Assembly: GCA_013002105.1 (NCBI GenBank)
Contig: JABDKS010000535.1
Location: 1-34,506, forward strand
DNA length: 34,506 bases
DNA from: Pirellulaceae bacterium
GTDB taxonomy: Bacteria > Planctomycetota > Planctomycetia > Pirellulales > Pirellulaceae
Reading direction: 5' to 3'
How positions within the stretch are numbered: position 1 is the stretch's first letter; every line of letters begins with the position of its first letter. The notes beneath the pieces were generated by a model. The model had not been told where the DNA came from. It ran no database searches and saw only the letters and a program-made list of their open reading frames with translations. Shown here piece by piece: positions 8,101 to 16,811 of this stretch. The position numbers and the translations under genes were made by a program.

Positions 8101-9358
8101 CGCATTGGTCGAGAACGGTTACCAGATCTATGCCCAATTGTGTGTCAATTGTCACGGCGATAACGGCCGTGGCATGCAGTTGCCCGGTCAACCAAGTAAG
8201 GCACCCGCTCTGGCAGGTTCGCCCCGCGTGACGGGACAGAAGGAAGTGCTGACACGGATTTTGTTGCACGGCTTGACCGGCCCAGTGGACGGAAAGTCAT
8301 ATCGCGAGGTGATGGCGCCGTCGGATCAAAAAGATGATCAGTGGATCGCATCGGTGGCCAGCTACATTCGCCAAGAGTGGGGGAATCTTGCGTCGATTAT
8401 TCGGCCGAGCGACGTCGCCGCTATCCGTGCCGCCAACAAATCTCGGTACCGCGCTTGGACACTCGAGGAATTGCAGCAATTCAGTTTGCCCGAGTTGGCC
8501 GATCGCAGTTTCTGGCGGGTCAGTAGTAGCAGTGGACCGGATTCCGCCGCGCGAGCGATCAACGGCAAATCCGATTCGTGTGACAACCCGAATCAACCTG
8601 GTCGCTGGTTCCAAGTCGACCTCGGGCAACCTCACACGTTGACGTCGTTGGTGTTAACGTCATCAACGCCGGACCGGTACCCGCGACAATACGAATTGCT
8701 GGTTTCCTCTGACGGCCAACAATGGGGCGAGCCAGTGGCAAGCGGTATGGGAGAAGGCGCGATCAACATGATTTCGATGGAACCGACGCTGGGTCAATTT
8801 TTTAGAATCGTTCAAACCGGCAGCGACGCTCATCATCGTTGGTCGTTAACCGACTTGCAGATTTTTGGGGTTGCTGGAGAACCCGAGCTCGCTGTGGCGT
8901 CCGAAGATGAAGGCCCGCTGCCCACAATTGACGAGCTGGTCTTGTTGAGCGGCAACGCGGATCAAGGCAGTGCGGTATTTAAGAAAAGCTGTAGCCAATG
9001 TCACCAGATCAATGGTGTGGGAATCAATTTTGGCCCGGAACTGAGCAAAGTCGCTGACAGGCTGAAGAAGGCGGATCTGTTGCAGTCGATTTTGAACCCC
9101 GATGCGGTCGTGGACAAAAAATACCACGGCGAGATGATCGTTACCGACGAAGGCCAAGTGTTCACCGGTTTTGTTGTCAGCGAAACGGAATCCAAGTTGT
9201 CAATTCGCTTGGCCAATAACCAAGTGCGAAATTTGAGCCTGGATGAGATTCACGATCGTCGACGGATGACGACTTCGTTCATGCCCAGCGGTTTGGAGCG
9301 AACCATGACGCAACAGCAGTTGCTGGATCTGATCGAGTATTTACAGACGTGTAGGTAA
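5123..9358 (+). CDS. ThuA / PVC-type heme-binding dehydrogenase / discoidin fusion, 1411 aa
   Basis: A secreted multidomain protein. A signal peptide occupies residues 1 to about 35. A ThuA-like domain follows (about 38-335; IRVLIVDGRNNHAW, VLHAANNCFSDWDEF). Then comes the PVC membrane-bound dehydrogenase-type propeller (TIGR02604 type, about 390-775; LPPGYRVEVVLSEP, MYVAQMRSYMQDEYG), HEAT-like repeats (about 790-960), a cytochrome c domain with C1007-V-N-C-H1011, an F5/8 type C (discoidin) domain (about 1129-1249; WFQVDLGQPHTLTSLVL, DLQIFG), and a C-terminal planctomycete heme domain (TIGR02603 type) with C1290-S-Q-C-H1294. Likely a periplasmic or surface diheme oxidoreductase acting on carbohydrate, with the discoidin part binding glycans. 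Its stop is four bases from the convergent sialidase-like gene. Substrate unknown. Confidence 0.9.
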   Translation: MAPQSFIRTPYLSTAFAFLLVMSCQLSGFSTTRADDQIPIRVLIVDGRNNHAWAGTTTAVRQMLGQTGCFDVDVSTAPIRYAKSFPQRPRDATAEQTEQYEAQVAQWRSEEKKYEASIEKQWDGWRPPFGDYDVVIDNYNGPNWQTPVKADLVQFVQAGGGLIVLHAANNCFSDWDEFNRMLGLGWRKKHQGVRVTVDDTTGKLLHQNVGEGPDSGHGSKHPFVVKTRATAHPIMRGLPSEWLHGRDELYHAMRGPAKGVEVLATAFSAPSQRGTGEHEPIIWTTRFGRGRVVTNTMGHYWVGGGGATMRHSLHCVGFQTILNRSCQWAAGREVTIDVPEAFPDADRVSIVHPEELGWTIRSATPRNSDRAIMDVQQRVTAKKARNPYALLSPDESVATLKLPPGYRVEVVLSEPHIREPVLSVWDANGRMYVAQMRSYMQDEYGTGTKTLRNGRISRHEDTDGDGVLDRHTVFVDGLNLPRMMLPLDDRLAVVETDTTDIYSYRDTTGDGIADEKTLLYTGSRKIDATRSVEHQDSGLVWAIDNWIYLSRGRERYRFTDGSWNVEKIEFDWNQWGLDQDDTGRLFFNANSEPLKSFQQHPIYWSQIASRAKGRWRKPTLGGDYPPEFLNMFSTCRYGDRGEDHAYRSFTSATGGSVYRGDALPPEIRGDYFVCDPTGHLVRRSKLQREAGKIVVSHPYQATQSEFIVSDDINFRPVATHTGPDGCLYVVDMYRGMIQDAPWVNDGMKAFLRRTGLNFNIHHGRILRVVHEDHSVKPPLAMLDMTTAQLVDQLENENGWVRDTAQKLILLRDDRSRVEEQLVQAVRSHENPLARLHALWTLEGCGAADSALLVKTLEDSDWRVREAALRVSEPLIRSGDETIWTALPRLARDDNPNVARQFILSLGWDINERSIELIDQVIARHLTNEVVYLSAMTALYDRETPMIAKIRNGSAFRTIKDPALKLNTQRRWNLGIANWKQESAPARPLDDEAIALVENGYQIYAQLCVNCHGDNGRGMQLPGQPSKAPALAGSPRVTGQKEVLTRILLHGLTGPVDGKSYREVMAPSDQKDDQWIASVASYIRQEWGNLASIIRPSDVAAIRAANKSRYRAWTLEELQQFSLPELADRSFWRVSSSSGPDSAARAINGKSDSCDNPNQPGRWFQVDLGQPHTLTSLVLTSSTPDRYPRQYELLVSSDGQQWGEPVASGMGEGAINMISMEPTLGQFFRIVQTGSDAHHRWSLTDLQIFGVAGEPELAVASEDEGPLPTIDELVLLSGNADQGSAVFKKSCSQCHQINGVGINFGPELSKVADRLKKADLLQSILNPDAVVDKKYHGEMIVTDEGQVFTGFVVSETESKLSIRLANNQVRNLSLDEIHDRRRMTTSFMPSGLERTMTQQQLLDLIEYLQTCR

Positions 9359-9362
9359 CCGA

Positions 9363-11147
9363 CTATTGCAGGGACGCGATCGGGATCACACTGAGTCCGC
9401 ATTCCTCTTTGCCGATGGAATAGACGATGTACAGCTTGTTGTCATGTTCGTAGCCGTAGGGATACGACCATTGCTTTGATTTGGCTGCACCCTTGAATCG
9501 GGGCGGATCGGATTTTCCGTGGCGTACACGCCACATTTTGCTGAGTGTGTTTTGATCGTTGTGACTGACCGATACGACGAGCGTGTCGCGGTTTTTGAAG
9601 TTGGAAACCAGATACAGTTGCCCGGTAGAAAGTTTTCCCAAATAGGCTTTCGCACGCGGCATGGGAAAATTACTTGGTCGCGCGGGATTCCACGATTCGC
9701 CGCAATCGTCGCTGGTGGCAACCCAAGCAACGTTTTGGCCGCCACGAATGACTGCCATCACCTGGCATCCATCGGCCCAGAGAGTGGTTTCAGCATAGCT
9801 TGGCGCGAGTTGTGGTGGATGAGGAATCAAGACGGAGTGCCACTTTGTGAAGTCGTCGCCACGGCTAATCGCGACTACCGGTAAACCGTCTTTATCCTGG
9901 CCTCCGGTAATGAAGTTTCCGTTCTGCATTTTGACTGGTTGATCGTAGGGCCAACAATTATGCATGACGACACCACGTGATTGCCAGCGATCGGATTGCC
10001 GATCCAGTACGAATGCTTCGGCGGCCAGTCCAGGAAATTTTTTGGCCGAGCGTCCGCGCCCAAAACGTGCGGCAAGTGCCCAGACGTTTCCTTGGTGAAC
10101 AAACAAGACTCCATGGCTATGTCGCTGGTCGTCCGCGAATCCTGGGGCAACGATTTCAAGTGGCGACCATGTCAGACCGCCATCGCGGGATCGTTTACCA
10201 CGCAGTGTTTCGTGCGGTCCGTTTTCGTCGATCGGACTGTTGGCCCAATTCGCGTACAACACGCCGTCGTGATGAACGATCGCAGCGCCGTGTAAGAATT
10301 TGTGGTCGTCGGCCTCGGGTCGGTGAATCGTCAGATGCTGAATTGCCTTGGCGAATGGAATTTCGTTGGGATCGTTGGGGATCTTTGGTCCTGACCATAG
10401 TGGATACGTTGGCAGATCAGCTTGAGCGAACGTTTCGGGGATCGGGCCGGGCATCGGTAGGTCATCACCCGCGCGGATGATTAAGTCGTCGATCAGATAC
10501 CAAGCGCCTGCCGCGATCCGTTTTCCTGACACAAAACTGATGCCGCCAATCGGCAGGTCCGTGCGATAGGCACCCATCGATGCAGTAGGATTCTTTGGCA
10601 AGTGATTGCTTGCTGGTTTGGATATCCAAAGGTCGACCGCCTGGGATTGGATATCGACGATTGCACGAATTCGATGCCAGACCGGTTGTGTCGGGTCATC
10701 GGTCGCTTCGATTTTGGCGTCAATCGTTTCCCATGTTTGCGTGCGTCCGTCGAAATGCTGCAGTCGACCATTTTGAACGCACAAATTGAGTTGGCTTGCG
10801 TCCCGGCCGTCTGGTTGCTGTGTCCAAACATGAAACGCCCGTCCCGATCCACCGGACACGGCCAACGAAAATTCAACACAGAGACGTTGTTGCTCAGTCT
10901 CCAGTGGACATGACATTGCGACCAAGCCGCCTTGGCTGTTACCGCGACCTTGCAGGTATCCCGGTTTGATCACCGACACGCGGGGTGTCGTACCGGGAGT
11001 GAACGTCGTCCAACCCGCCGGCAGCGGGCAGGCTTGAGGGCCGTTGAAATCCTCGCGATAGACGGTTTCTGCTGCACGACATGGTATAACGATCGACGCA
11101 AGGAGCAGCGTCCAACAGGCGATCCGTCGTTGATTCAATCGATGCAT
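9363..11147 (-). CDS. Secreted sialidase-like (BNR) protein
   Basis: A 594-residue protein with a signal peptide (MHRLNQRRIACWTLLLASIV...CRAAETVYREDF). An N-terminal concanavalin/LamG-like beta-sandwich (about 35-230; YREDFNGPQACPLPAGW, IRAIVDIQSQAVDLWI) is followed by a six-bladed-propeller-like region. The propeller has two clear Asp boxes, SRDGGLTWSP near residue 320 and SDDCGESWNP near residue 480. The domain resembles the planctomycete exo-alpha-sialidase-like families (BNR_2). True sialidase activity needs an Arg triad and a Tyr/Glu pair that I cannot place, so a broader glycoside or glycan-binding role is possible. The start at 11147 is chosen because it begins the signal peptide; 28 upstream in-frame residues are unlikely. 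Confidence 0.8.
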   Translation of the reverse strand: MHRLNQRRIACWTLLLASIVIPCRAAETVYREDFNGPQACPLPAGWTTFTPGTTPRVSVIKPGYLQGRGNSQGGLVAMSCPLETEQQRLCVEFSLAVSGGSGRAFHVWTQQPDGRDASQLNLCVQNGRLQHFDGRTQTWETIDAKIEATDDPTQPVWHRIRAIVDIQSQAVDLWISKPASNHLPKNPTASMGAYRTDLPIGGISFVSGKRIAAGAWYLIDDLIIRAGDDLPMPGPIPETFAQADLPTYPLWSGPKIPNDPNEIPFAKAIQHLTIHRPEADDHKFLHGAAIVHHDGVLYANWANSPIDENGPHETLRGKRSRDGGLTWSPLEIVAPGFADDQRHSHGVLFVHQGNVWALAARFGRGRSAKKFPGLAAEAFVLDRQSDRWQSRGVVMHNCWPYDQPVKMQNGNFITGGQDKDGLPVVAISRGDDFTKWHSVLIPHPPQLAPSYAETTLWADGCQVMAVIRGGQNVAWVATSDDCGESWNPARPSNFPMPRAKAYLGKLSTGQLYLVSNFKNRDTLVVSVSHNDQNTLSKMWRVRHGKSDPPRFKGAAKSKQWSYPYGYEHDNKLYIVYSIGKEECGLSVIPIASLQ

Positions 11148-11287
11148 GGTGTTTGATCGCGTTTGCGGGGGCGTCCGTTTTGTAATCGTAGGCTCAGAAC
11201 CGGACATTGTATCTGCGATCTGCCTGACCATGCGCTTGGTTTCCGCCCCTTCCAGTCAGTGCCGCCCATTCCAATAAGAGATTAGCG

Positions 11288-11476
11288 ATGGACCAAGAGG
11301 ATGTCAGGTACTTAGAAGATGTGATCGCGAATGCAATCGCGGATGCGTTGCAGCAGCATCATGGTGAATTGGTGATGTCGCCTTCGCCTCGCACGATCCA
11401 CTTGATGGCAAAGGCGAGTGTGGCTGTTTACGAGTCGGCCATCGAAAACCGTTTGGATACCCCGAGGCGAAAGTGA
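11288..11476 (+). CDS. Small acidic/helical hypothetical protein, 62 aa
   Basis: MDQEDVRYLEDVIANAIADA continues as a helix-rich small protein with ALQQHHGELVMSPSPRTIHLMAKASVAVYESAIENR and ends TPRRK. No family recognised. No signal peptide, so it should be cytoplasmic. A purine-rich AAGAGA stands about eight bases before the ATG. Its TGA overlaps the ATG of the next gene as TGATG, so the two are translationally coupled. The length, coupling and clean start make it real rather than chance. Confidence 0.7.
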   Translation: MDQEDVRYLEDVIANAIADALQQHHGELVMSPSPRTIHLMAKASVAVYESAIENRLDTPRRK

Positions 11477-13407
11477 TGATTGTACGTTCAGCGTTCTTAT
11501 CAGTCTGCGTAGCTCTGGCGCTGATAGGTGTGGGCAATGCATTTGCCGAAGTCGGCGACCCGCAATTGAAGACGGAGCATCTCTGGTATCCCGGCGAATT
11601 GGCAATGTCGAGTTTTGATCGACTGTTCGCGACACAGCAGTCTGTTTACGAACGCGTGACCGGTCGGCAGGTGTTGACCGACGAGGACAAAGCGTTGGCA
11701 TCTTGGTATTGGCGAAATCTGCATTACGCCCATTGCCAGGAAGGTGTTGGTGATTATTTCGATCGCGGTTTTGCCGGCGGACAATGGAACCGAGAGTATT
11801 GGCATGGACTCTTTGCGCATGGTTTTTCGTTATGCGGTACCACGCATTCACAGTGGTCTGCGGAATTGGATCAATTGCTGGGGCATTGTCGCAGTCGTAC
11901 AGCCGGCGTGCAGGGTCACAATTCGCTGGAGGTGTTTTTGACGGGAGGCGCGTACGGTGGCGGGCGGTGGGCGCTGTTGGACCACGACGTGTGCACAGTC
12001 ATCTTTGATCCCGAAGGAACACGGTTGCTTTCGATTGATGAAATCAAATCGGGACACAAGCGATTGCGAGACCCAGCGTACCGTCCGGACCGTCAGAGAG
12101 GCTGGCCGATGGCAGGTTTGTATCGTGGCGACATACAGACTCTTTACGACCAGTACACCAACGTCGCGTATCTGTCCGGATACGCAGGTCCGCCGCCGAT
12201 GGTGCATCTACGCGCCGGTGAGTCACTACGTCGATACCTAGAGCCTGGTTTGGACGATGGTAAGACCTATGTTTTTTGGGGACCCAGCGGGCAGGCCGAC
12301 GTTCCAGGTCCACAGCGTGACCGAACTTGGGTCAATCAACCTGACAAGATGTTCGGTGCGAGCAAAGATGCCGGTTCGGTTCGTGGGCGTGCGCGATTTG
12401 CAAACGCGGTCTACTCGTACCAACCCCGATTTCATGACCAAACTTATCGCGAGGGCGTTGTCGAAGAAACGAATCGGAGCATCACGTTCTCCTTTCAAAC
12501 ACCCTACGTCATCGCCGCGACACCGCCCGGTGATGCTACTTGGTCGATCTACCAACCGGGTTGTAAAAACGGACTTCGCGTGACTGCGAGCAAACCAATG
12601 ACGGTATCGGTTTCGACCGATCGCGGGGCAACGTGGTCACGGTCCTACCGCGTGGATCAGTCAGCGGATTTGACCGACCACGTCAAAGGACATCAGCAGT
12701 ACTGGCTGCGGATCGACCAAAACGCCATGTCGATGCTGGATTCTCAGTTTCAGGTAACAACGGTTTGCCAAGTGAATGCCGCGGTCCTACCGCGACTTGT
12801 GTCCGGCGACAATCGCATTACCTATCAAGCGACCCATCGTGCCCTGGTTAGCGCGGGTCCAAATTTGGATCAAGCAACGCAGCACGTTGTTCAAGGTAGT
12901 GCGAACGATTCCACCATTGTGATGGAGATGAAGTCGCCGCGGGGACAAGAGGTCGTCGGGGTCATCGCTGCCAGCCACAATCAATCGGGCAATCCACCCA
13001 ACGTCGACCTTCGCTATCGAATTGACTATTCACTTGACGGCGGACAAACGTGGCATGAGATTGTCAAAGATTGGCGTAACGAGAACCGACCACCAGGGCC
13101 ATCGGACCAATGGAGTCAATCGTTCGCGTATGGCAACAAGGATTTGTCACCGCACACGGGGTCGGTGCAGGTTCGATTTTCTAATAACAAACGCAAACCC
13201 TATCGGAGAACGGAGATGCACTTGGTCTATCGTGTCGAACCATCGTCACCGGCCGAAGTCACGTTCGCGTGGAGTGAAGACGGTGGCGAGTTGAGAACGG
13301 CGTCGAGAGTCTATGACACCGTGAAACAGCACGCGGACGCGACCTGGCGGATCCGTACCTCGGGAAAGCAGATCGACACGAAATGGGTCGAGATCGTCGC
13401 GCGGTAA
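11476..13407 (+). CDS. Secreted transglutaminase-like protein with beta-sandwich tail
   Basis: A 643-residue protein with a signal peptide (MIVRSAFLSVCVALALIGVGNAFAE). Residues about 105-175 carry the order expected of a transglutaminase-like Cys/His/Asp triad: C120 in GFSLCGTTHSQW, H148 in VQGHNSLEVFL, and D169 in GGRWALLDHD. The rest is beta-rich, with sialidase-type segments VSVSTDRGATWSRSY, YSLDGGQTWHEIV and TFAWSEDGGELR. A secreted peptidase or amidase-like role is an inference. I start at ATG 11476; GTG at 11473 is one codon upstream. Coupled to the 62-aa gene by a TGATG overlap and divergent from the sialidase-like gene. The frame ends before the RecQ promoter. Confidence 0.7.
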   Translation: MIVRSAFLSVCVALALIGVGNAFAEVGDPQLKTEHLWYPGELAMSSFDRLFATQQSVYERVTGRQVLTDEDKALASWYWRNLHYAHCQEGVGDYFDRGFAGGQWNREYWHGLFAHGFSLCGTTHSQWSAELDQLLGHCRSRTAGVQGHNSLEVFLTGGAYGGGRWALLDHDVCTVIFDPEGTRLLSIDEIKSGHKRLRDPAYRPDRQRGWPMAGLYRGDIQTLYDQYTNVAYLSGYAGPPPMVHLRAGESLRRYLEPGLDDGKTYVFWGPSGQADVPGPQRDRTWVNQPDKMFGASKDAGSVRGRARFANAVYSYQPRFHDQTYREGVVEETNRSITFSFQTPYVIAATPPGDATWSIYQPGCKNGLRVTASKPMTVSVSTDRGATWSRSYRVDQSADLTDHVKGHQQYWLRIDQNAMSMLDSQFQVTTVCQVNAAVLPRLVSGDNRITYQATHRALVSAGPNLDQATQHVVQGSANDSTIVMEMKSPRGQEVVGVIAASHNQSGNPPNVDLRYRIDYSLDGGQTWHEIVKDWRNENRPPGPSDQWSQSFAYGNKDLSPHTGSVQVRFSNNKRKPYRRTEMHLVYRVEPSSPAEVTFAWSEDGGELRTASRVYDTVKQHADATWRIRTSGKQIDTKWVEIVAR

Positions 13408-13496
13408 CTGGGTTCGCCAAAATAGCTGCAAAACAGCCGGTGATCACCGTCACGACGGCGTTCAAACCCGGTCGCGACGATTGTCAAAAATGCCGC

Positions 13497-13502
13497 TATA
13501 AT
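13497..13502 (+). promoter_or_regulatory. Candidate -10 element for recQ
   Basis: A perfect TATAAT lies 62 bp upstream of the RecQ ATG. The hexamer 17 bp further upstream (GCGACG) matches a sigma-70 -35 poorly. The -10 match alone is the support. Confidence 0.4.
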
Positions 13503-13564
13503 TCGATCCGCTTCATGATGATCTTTAACGCGCCTCGTCTATTTTATTGCGTCAAAATACGGAC

Positions 13565-16513
13565 ATGGGATTCGATCCGACCTCGTTGTTGCCACGTTTT
13601 GGACTGACCAGTTTTCGTCCGGGTCAGCGTGACGTTGTGGATTCGGTGCAAGCCGGCCGCGACGTGATGTGTGTGATGCCCACGGGCGGTGGCAAGAGTC
13701 TGTGTTATCAGTTGCCCAGTTTGGCACGTGACGGAACGACGATTGTGGTTTCGCCCTTGATCGCACTGATGAAAGACCAAGTCGATTCGCTCCGGTCACT
13801 CGGCATCAACGCCAATCTGATCAACAGCAGCTTAAGTTTGTCAGAGCAAAACGAGGTGATGGAGAAGACGGCTGCCGGCGAGATCGATTTGTTGTACGTT
13901 GCGCCTGAGCGATTGCGAAACGGTCGCTTTCTGGATTCGATCGCGACGGCGAAGATCAATTTGTTGGCCGTTGACGAGGCGCACTGTGTCAGCGAATGGG
14001 GGCATGACTTCCGCCCCGATTATTCGCGATTGGGGCAATTTCGCCAGCGTTATTTGAACAATGTGCAGACGATCGCTTTGACAGCCACGGCAACTCCGTT
14101 TGTGCGTGATGACATCAGTGGTTTGTTGGGATTGAAGTCCCCCGACGTCTATGTGACTGGGTTTGCTCGAACGAATTTGCGATTCAGTGTTAGTCACAGC
14201 AAGACCGATCGCGAGAAAGACGAACAGCTCGTCAACTATCTGAAACAGCAAGACGGTTCCGGGATCATCTATGCCGCCACGCGAAAGCGATGCGAGGAGT
14301 TGGCGAGTTGGTTACCCGAAAAAGCACGACGCAGTGTCGGCGTCTATCACGGCGGGATGGAATCGGATGCGCGAAAACGCGTCCAGGAAGCGTTCATGAC
14401 CGGAGAGCTGTCCGCGATTGTTGCCACCAACGCGTTTGGAATGGGGATCGATAAATCGGACATTCGGTTTGTGGTTCATTACAACATGCCCGGCAGTTTG
14501 GAAGCGTATTATCAGGAAGCGGGTCGAGCCGGCCGTGATGGGAAAGAGAGCGACTGCTTGTTGCTGTTTTCGTACGCCGACCGCTATGTCCAAGAATTCT
14601 TTATCGAAAATCGGTATCCATCCAAAGAAACCATCGCCAAGGTTTATCAGTTCTTGTTGTCGCGACCCGAGGATCCGATCGAGATGACACTCGATCAGGT
14701 CCGCGCGGCGATCGACGTCAAAGAGGGAAGCGAATCGATCGGTACGGCACAAACGCTGCTGGCAAAGGCTGGCGTTCTGAAGCGGCTTGATAATACAGCC
14801 AACAATGCCGTGGTACGAATCGACAGTGATGCGCCGACGCTGCTAGATTTTTTGCCCAAAGAAGCCAAATTGCGCAAGCGTGTGATGCGAGCGGTGGAAA
14901 ACGTGATTGGCAAACGACGCGGCGAAGATGTCTATGTCAGCTTTAAACGGCTCATGGATTTAGCAGAAGTCGACCGTGGGCAATTGACACGAACGTTGCG
15001 TGAATTGTCAAAGTTAAAAACATTTGATTATGTGCCGCCGTTTCGCGGTCGAGCCGTGCATTTCATTGAGCGAGACATCCCGTTCTCGCACCTCGAGATC
15101 GATTTTGCGGAACTGGACCGTCGCAAAGCGGCCGAGCACCAGAAGCTTGAATCGGTGATCGGTTTTTCCAGAACGAGTGGTTGTCGCCAGAAGGTCATAT
15201 TGGACTATTTCGGCGACCCCAATTCACAGACCTGTGGGCGATGTGATCGATGCGAACCTGCCGGGGCCAACAAGATCAAGTCGGGTACCGAGGTTTCATT
15301 AACCGATGACTTAAAGGGCGTTGATTCGGCAGCGTTGTTATGCGGTGTCCGAGTCGTGCTCAGTGGTGTGACACGAATGCACGGTCGATTTGGAAAGAAT
15401 CTGGTCGCACAGATGCTGTGCGGGTCCAAGAGCAAGAAGCTGCAGCAGTGGAAACTGAATCGCTTGAGCACGTATGGAATGTTGTCCGCACTGCGTCAAA
15501 GCGAAGTGGTCGCGGTCATGGACTCGCTGTCCGAAGCAGGTTTATTGGAGCAGCGCGAGGTCGAAGAACGCCGGCCAACGATTCACGTCAGCGAGTTTGG
15601 TAAGCGGGTGATGCATTCGCTCGAGCCCTTGCCGGGTTCGTTGAGAATGACATTTCCGTTGGCCAAGCGATTGGCGATCGCGTCGCGGGGGATCGAATCG
15701 GGCGACGTACCAAGTGCATCGAGTGCATCGGGTGCGTCGGGCGCATCGGGCGCGACGAGCCCCGGCGATCAGCAAACCGGTAGCGATACAGCCGAGGATG
15801 TGTCGGAAACGACACAGGAGTTGATGGATCGTTTGAAAAGCTGGCGTCGTAAGACGTCTGCGGCGCTCGCGATTCCGGCCTACCGAGTGCTCAGCAACGC
15901 GACCATCGAGCGGGTTGCCGAATCGATGCCCGGCAGTAGCGAAGAGCTGGAGTCGATTTCGGGGGTCGGTCCAGCGACCATCGAGCAGTTTGGCTACGAC
16001 ATTTTAGAGATCGTACGCGATGTCGTGGCTGACGCATCTGAGGTAGCCGACGCATCCGAGGTAGCCGACGCATCTGAGGTCGCCGATACATCTGAAGTCG
16101 CCGACGATCTGGGCGACCGGTCGACGTTGGAATTGGGTGGAGGCAACGAGATCGACGAGGGTGTTGAGACTCAGACGAGAGACCTCGGAGGCGACGACCG
16201 TCACGACGCATTGAATGTGAGCGAGCCGGAGTCGGCAACCGTATCGATCCAAGAAATTTCGCTTCGCGTCGATTCGGGCGAGTCGGGTGTATCGGCCCCG
16301 CATGCACGACCTAGCGAAGTCGCCAAAAGCGGGATTCCTGACGGGCGGGTGCCTGATTGTTATTGGACGTGGCGACTTTTTAAGGACGGCTATACGGCGG
16401 CGCAGATCGTCGAGATTCGCGGTCGCAGCATTGGTGGTATCATCCAAGATCTCGCCGAAGCGTCCGCGGCGGGGTATGAAATTCAGGCCGGTTGGAAGCC
16501 ACAAATCGAATGA
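13565..16513 (+). CDS. recQ: ATP-dependent DNA helicase RecQ (long form)
   Basis: A 982-residue RecQ, longer than the usual 600-720. Helicase motifs: Walker A TGGGKS (40-45), DEAH (137-140), ALTATAT (171-177) and [10 protein letters not shown] (317-326). The RQC zinc ligands are C540, C557, C560 and C563 (CGRCDRC). A winged-helix part follows (about 590-690). An in-frame low-complexity linker (about 717-731; repeated A-S-G/A-S-S) leads to an HRDC-like domain (about 754-820; HhH '[13 protein letters not shown]'). After a VADASE hexapeptide tract (821 onward) comes a C-terminal HTH_40-like helix-turn-helix (about 930-975; [19 protein letters not shown]). It unwinds recombination intermediates. 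ATG 13565 is preferred to TTG 13547. Confidence 0.95.
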   Translation: MGFDPTSLLPRFGLTSFRPGQRDVVDSVQAGRDVMCVMPTGGGKSLCYQLPSLARDGTTIVVSPLIALMKDQVDSLRSLGINANLINSSLSLSEQNEVMEKTAAGEIDLLYVAPERLRNGRFLDSIATAKINLLAVDEAHCVSEWGHDFRPDYSRLGQFRQRYLNNVQTIALTATATPFVRDDISGLLGLKSPDVYVTGFARTNLRFSVSHSKTDREKDEQLVNYLKQQDGSGIIYAATRKRCEELASWLPEKARRSVGVYHGGMESDARKRVQEAFMTGELSAIVATNAFGMGIDKSDIRFVVHYNMPGSLEAYYQEAGRAGRDGKESDCLLLFSYADRYVQEFFIENRYPSKETIAKVYQFLLSRPEDPIEMTLDQVRAAIDVKEGSESIGTAQTLLAKAGVLKRLDNTANNAVVRIDSDAPTLLDFLPKEAKLRKRVMRAVENVIGKRRGEDVYVSFKRLMDLAEVDRGQLTRTLRELSKLKTFDYVPPFRGRAVHFIERDIPFSHLEIDFAELDRRKAAEHQKLESVIGFSRTSGCRQKVILDYFGDPNSQTCGRCDRCEPAGANKIKSGTEVSLTDDLKGVDSAALLCGVRVVLSGVTRMHGRFGKNLVAQMLCGSKSKKLQQWKLNRLSTYGMLSALRQSEVVAVMDSLSEAGLLEQREVEERRPTIHVSEFGKRVMHSLEPLPGSLRMTFPLAKRLAIASRGIESGDVPSASSASGASGASGATSPGDQQTGSDTAEDVSETTQELMDRLKSWRRKTSAALAIPAYRVLSNATIERVAESMPGSSEELESISGVGPATIEQFGYDILEIVRDVVADASEVADASEVADASEVADTSEVADDLGDRSTLELGGGNEIDEGVETQTRDLGGDDRHDALNVSEPESATVSIQEISLRVDSGESGVSAPHARPSEVAKSGIPDGRVPDCYWTWRLFKDGYTAAQIVEIRGRSIGGIIQDLAEASAAGYEIQAGWKPQIE
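15713..15757 (+). repeat. 9-bp in-frame tandem repeat in recQ linker
   Basis: Five units of pattern agt/ggt/ggc-gca/gcg-tcg/acg, coding Ser/Gly-Ala-Ser/Thr. It makes a flexible linker between the winged-helix and HRDC-like domains. Confidence 0.75.
16025..16096 (+). repeat. 18-bp in-frame tandem repeat in recQ
   Basis: Four units of 18 bp, each coding V-A-D-[AT]-S-E, at 16025, 16043, 16061 and 16079; a degenerate fifth follows. Unit differences are mostly synonymous, such as catctg versus catccg. The tract is acidic and probably unstructured. Confidence 0.85.
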
Positions 16514-16811
16514 ATTTCGCCGAGTTGGAGAAAATTCACGCCGCAAACGTGGTGCGACAAAGTGTGCAACGTTCCAAATCGCCTCGGTTAGTCACTTTTA
16601 TCCCTAGCCGGTACAATCACGACATCGGCGGTCGCATCGCAGGGTCTCCAGAGGGGTGTGCCGAAGGATTTTGACTGCCAGCTAAACTGATGTCGACGAC
16701 GCACGGAATGCTATTTGCATGATAAACGTGTGTCTGACGTCCTAAACAATCACGCGGATCCCCGCGCAACTTTGGGGTGATTTTGTATCGCCCCACTGCG
16801 AAAGGCAGTCA
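16514..16811. other. Intergenic region between recQ and ftsH
   Basis: No gene seen. It contains a candidate ftsH promoter at 16589-16617 and a likely Shine-Dalgarno (GAAAGG) about nine bases before the ftsH ATG. Confidence 0.5.
16589..16617 (+). promoter_or_regulatory. Candidate sigma-70 promoter for ftsH
   Basis: TAGTCA at 16589-16594 (4 of 6) and TACAAT at 16612-16617 (5 of 6) with 17 bp between them. It lies about 195 bp upstream of the ftsH start. Sequence match only. Confidence 0.35.

Noticed and set aside
16025..16096. 18-bp repeats considered as a CRISPR array or regulatory repeats
   Set aside because: They are contiguous without spacers and in frame inside recQ, so they are protein-coding repeats.
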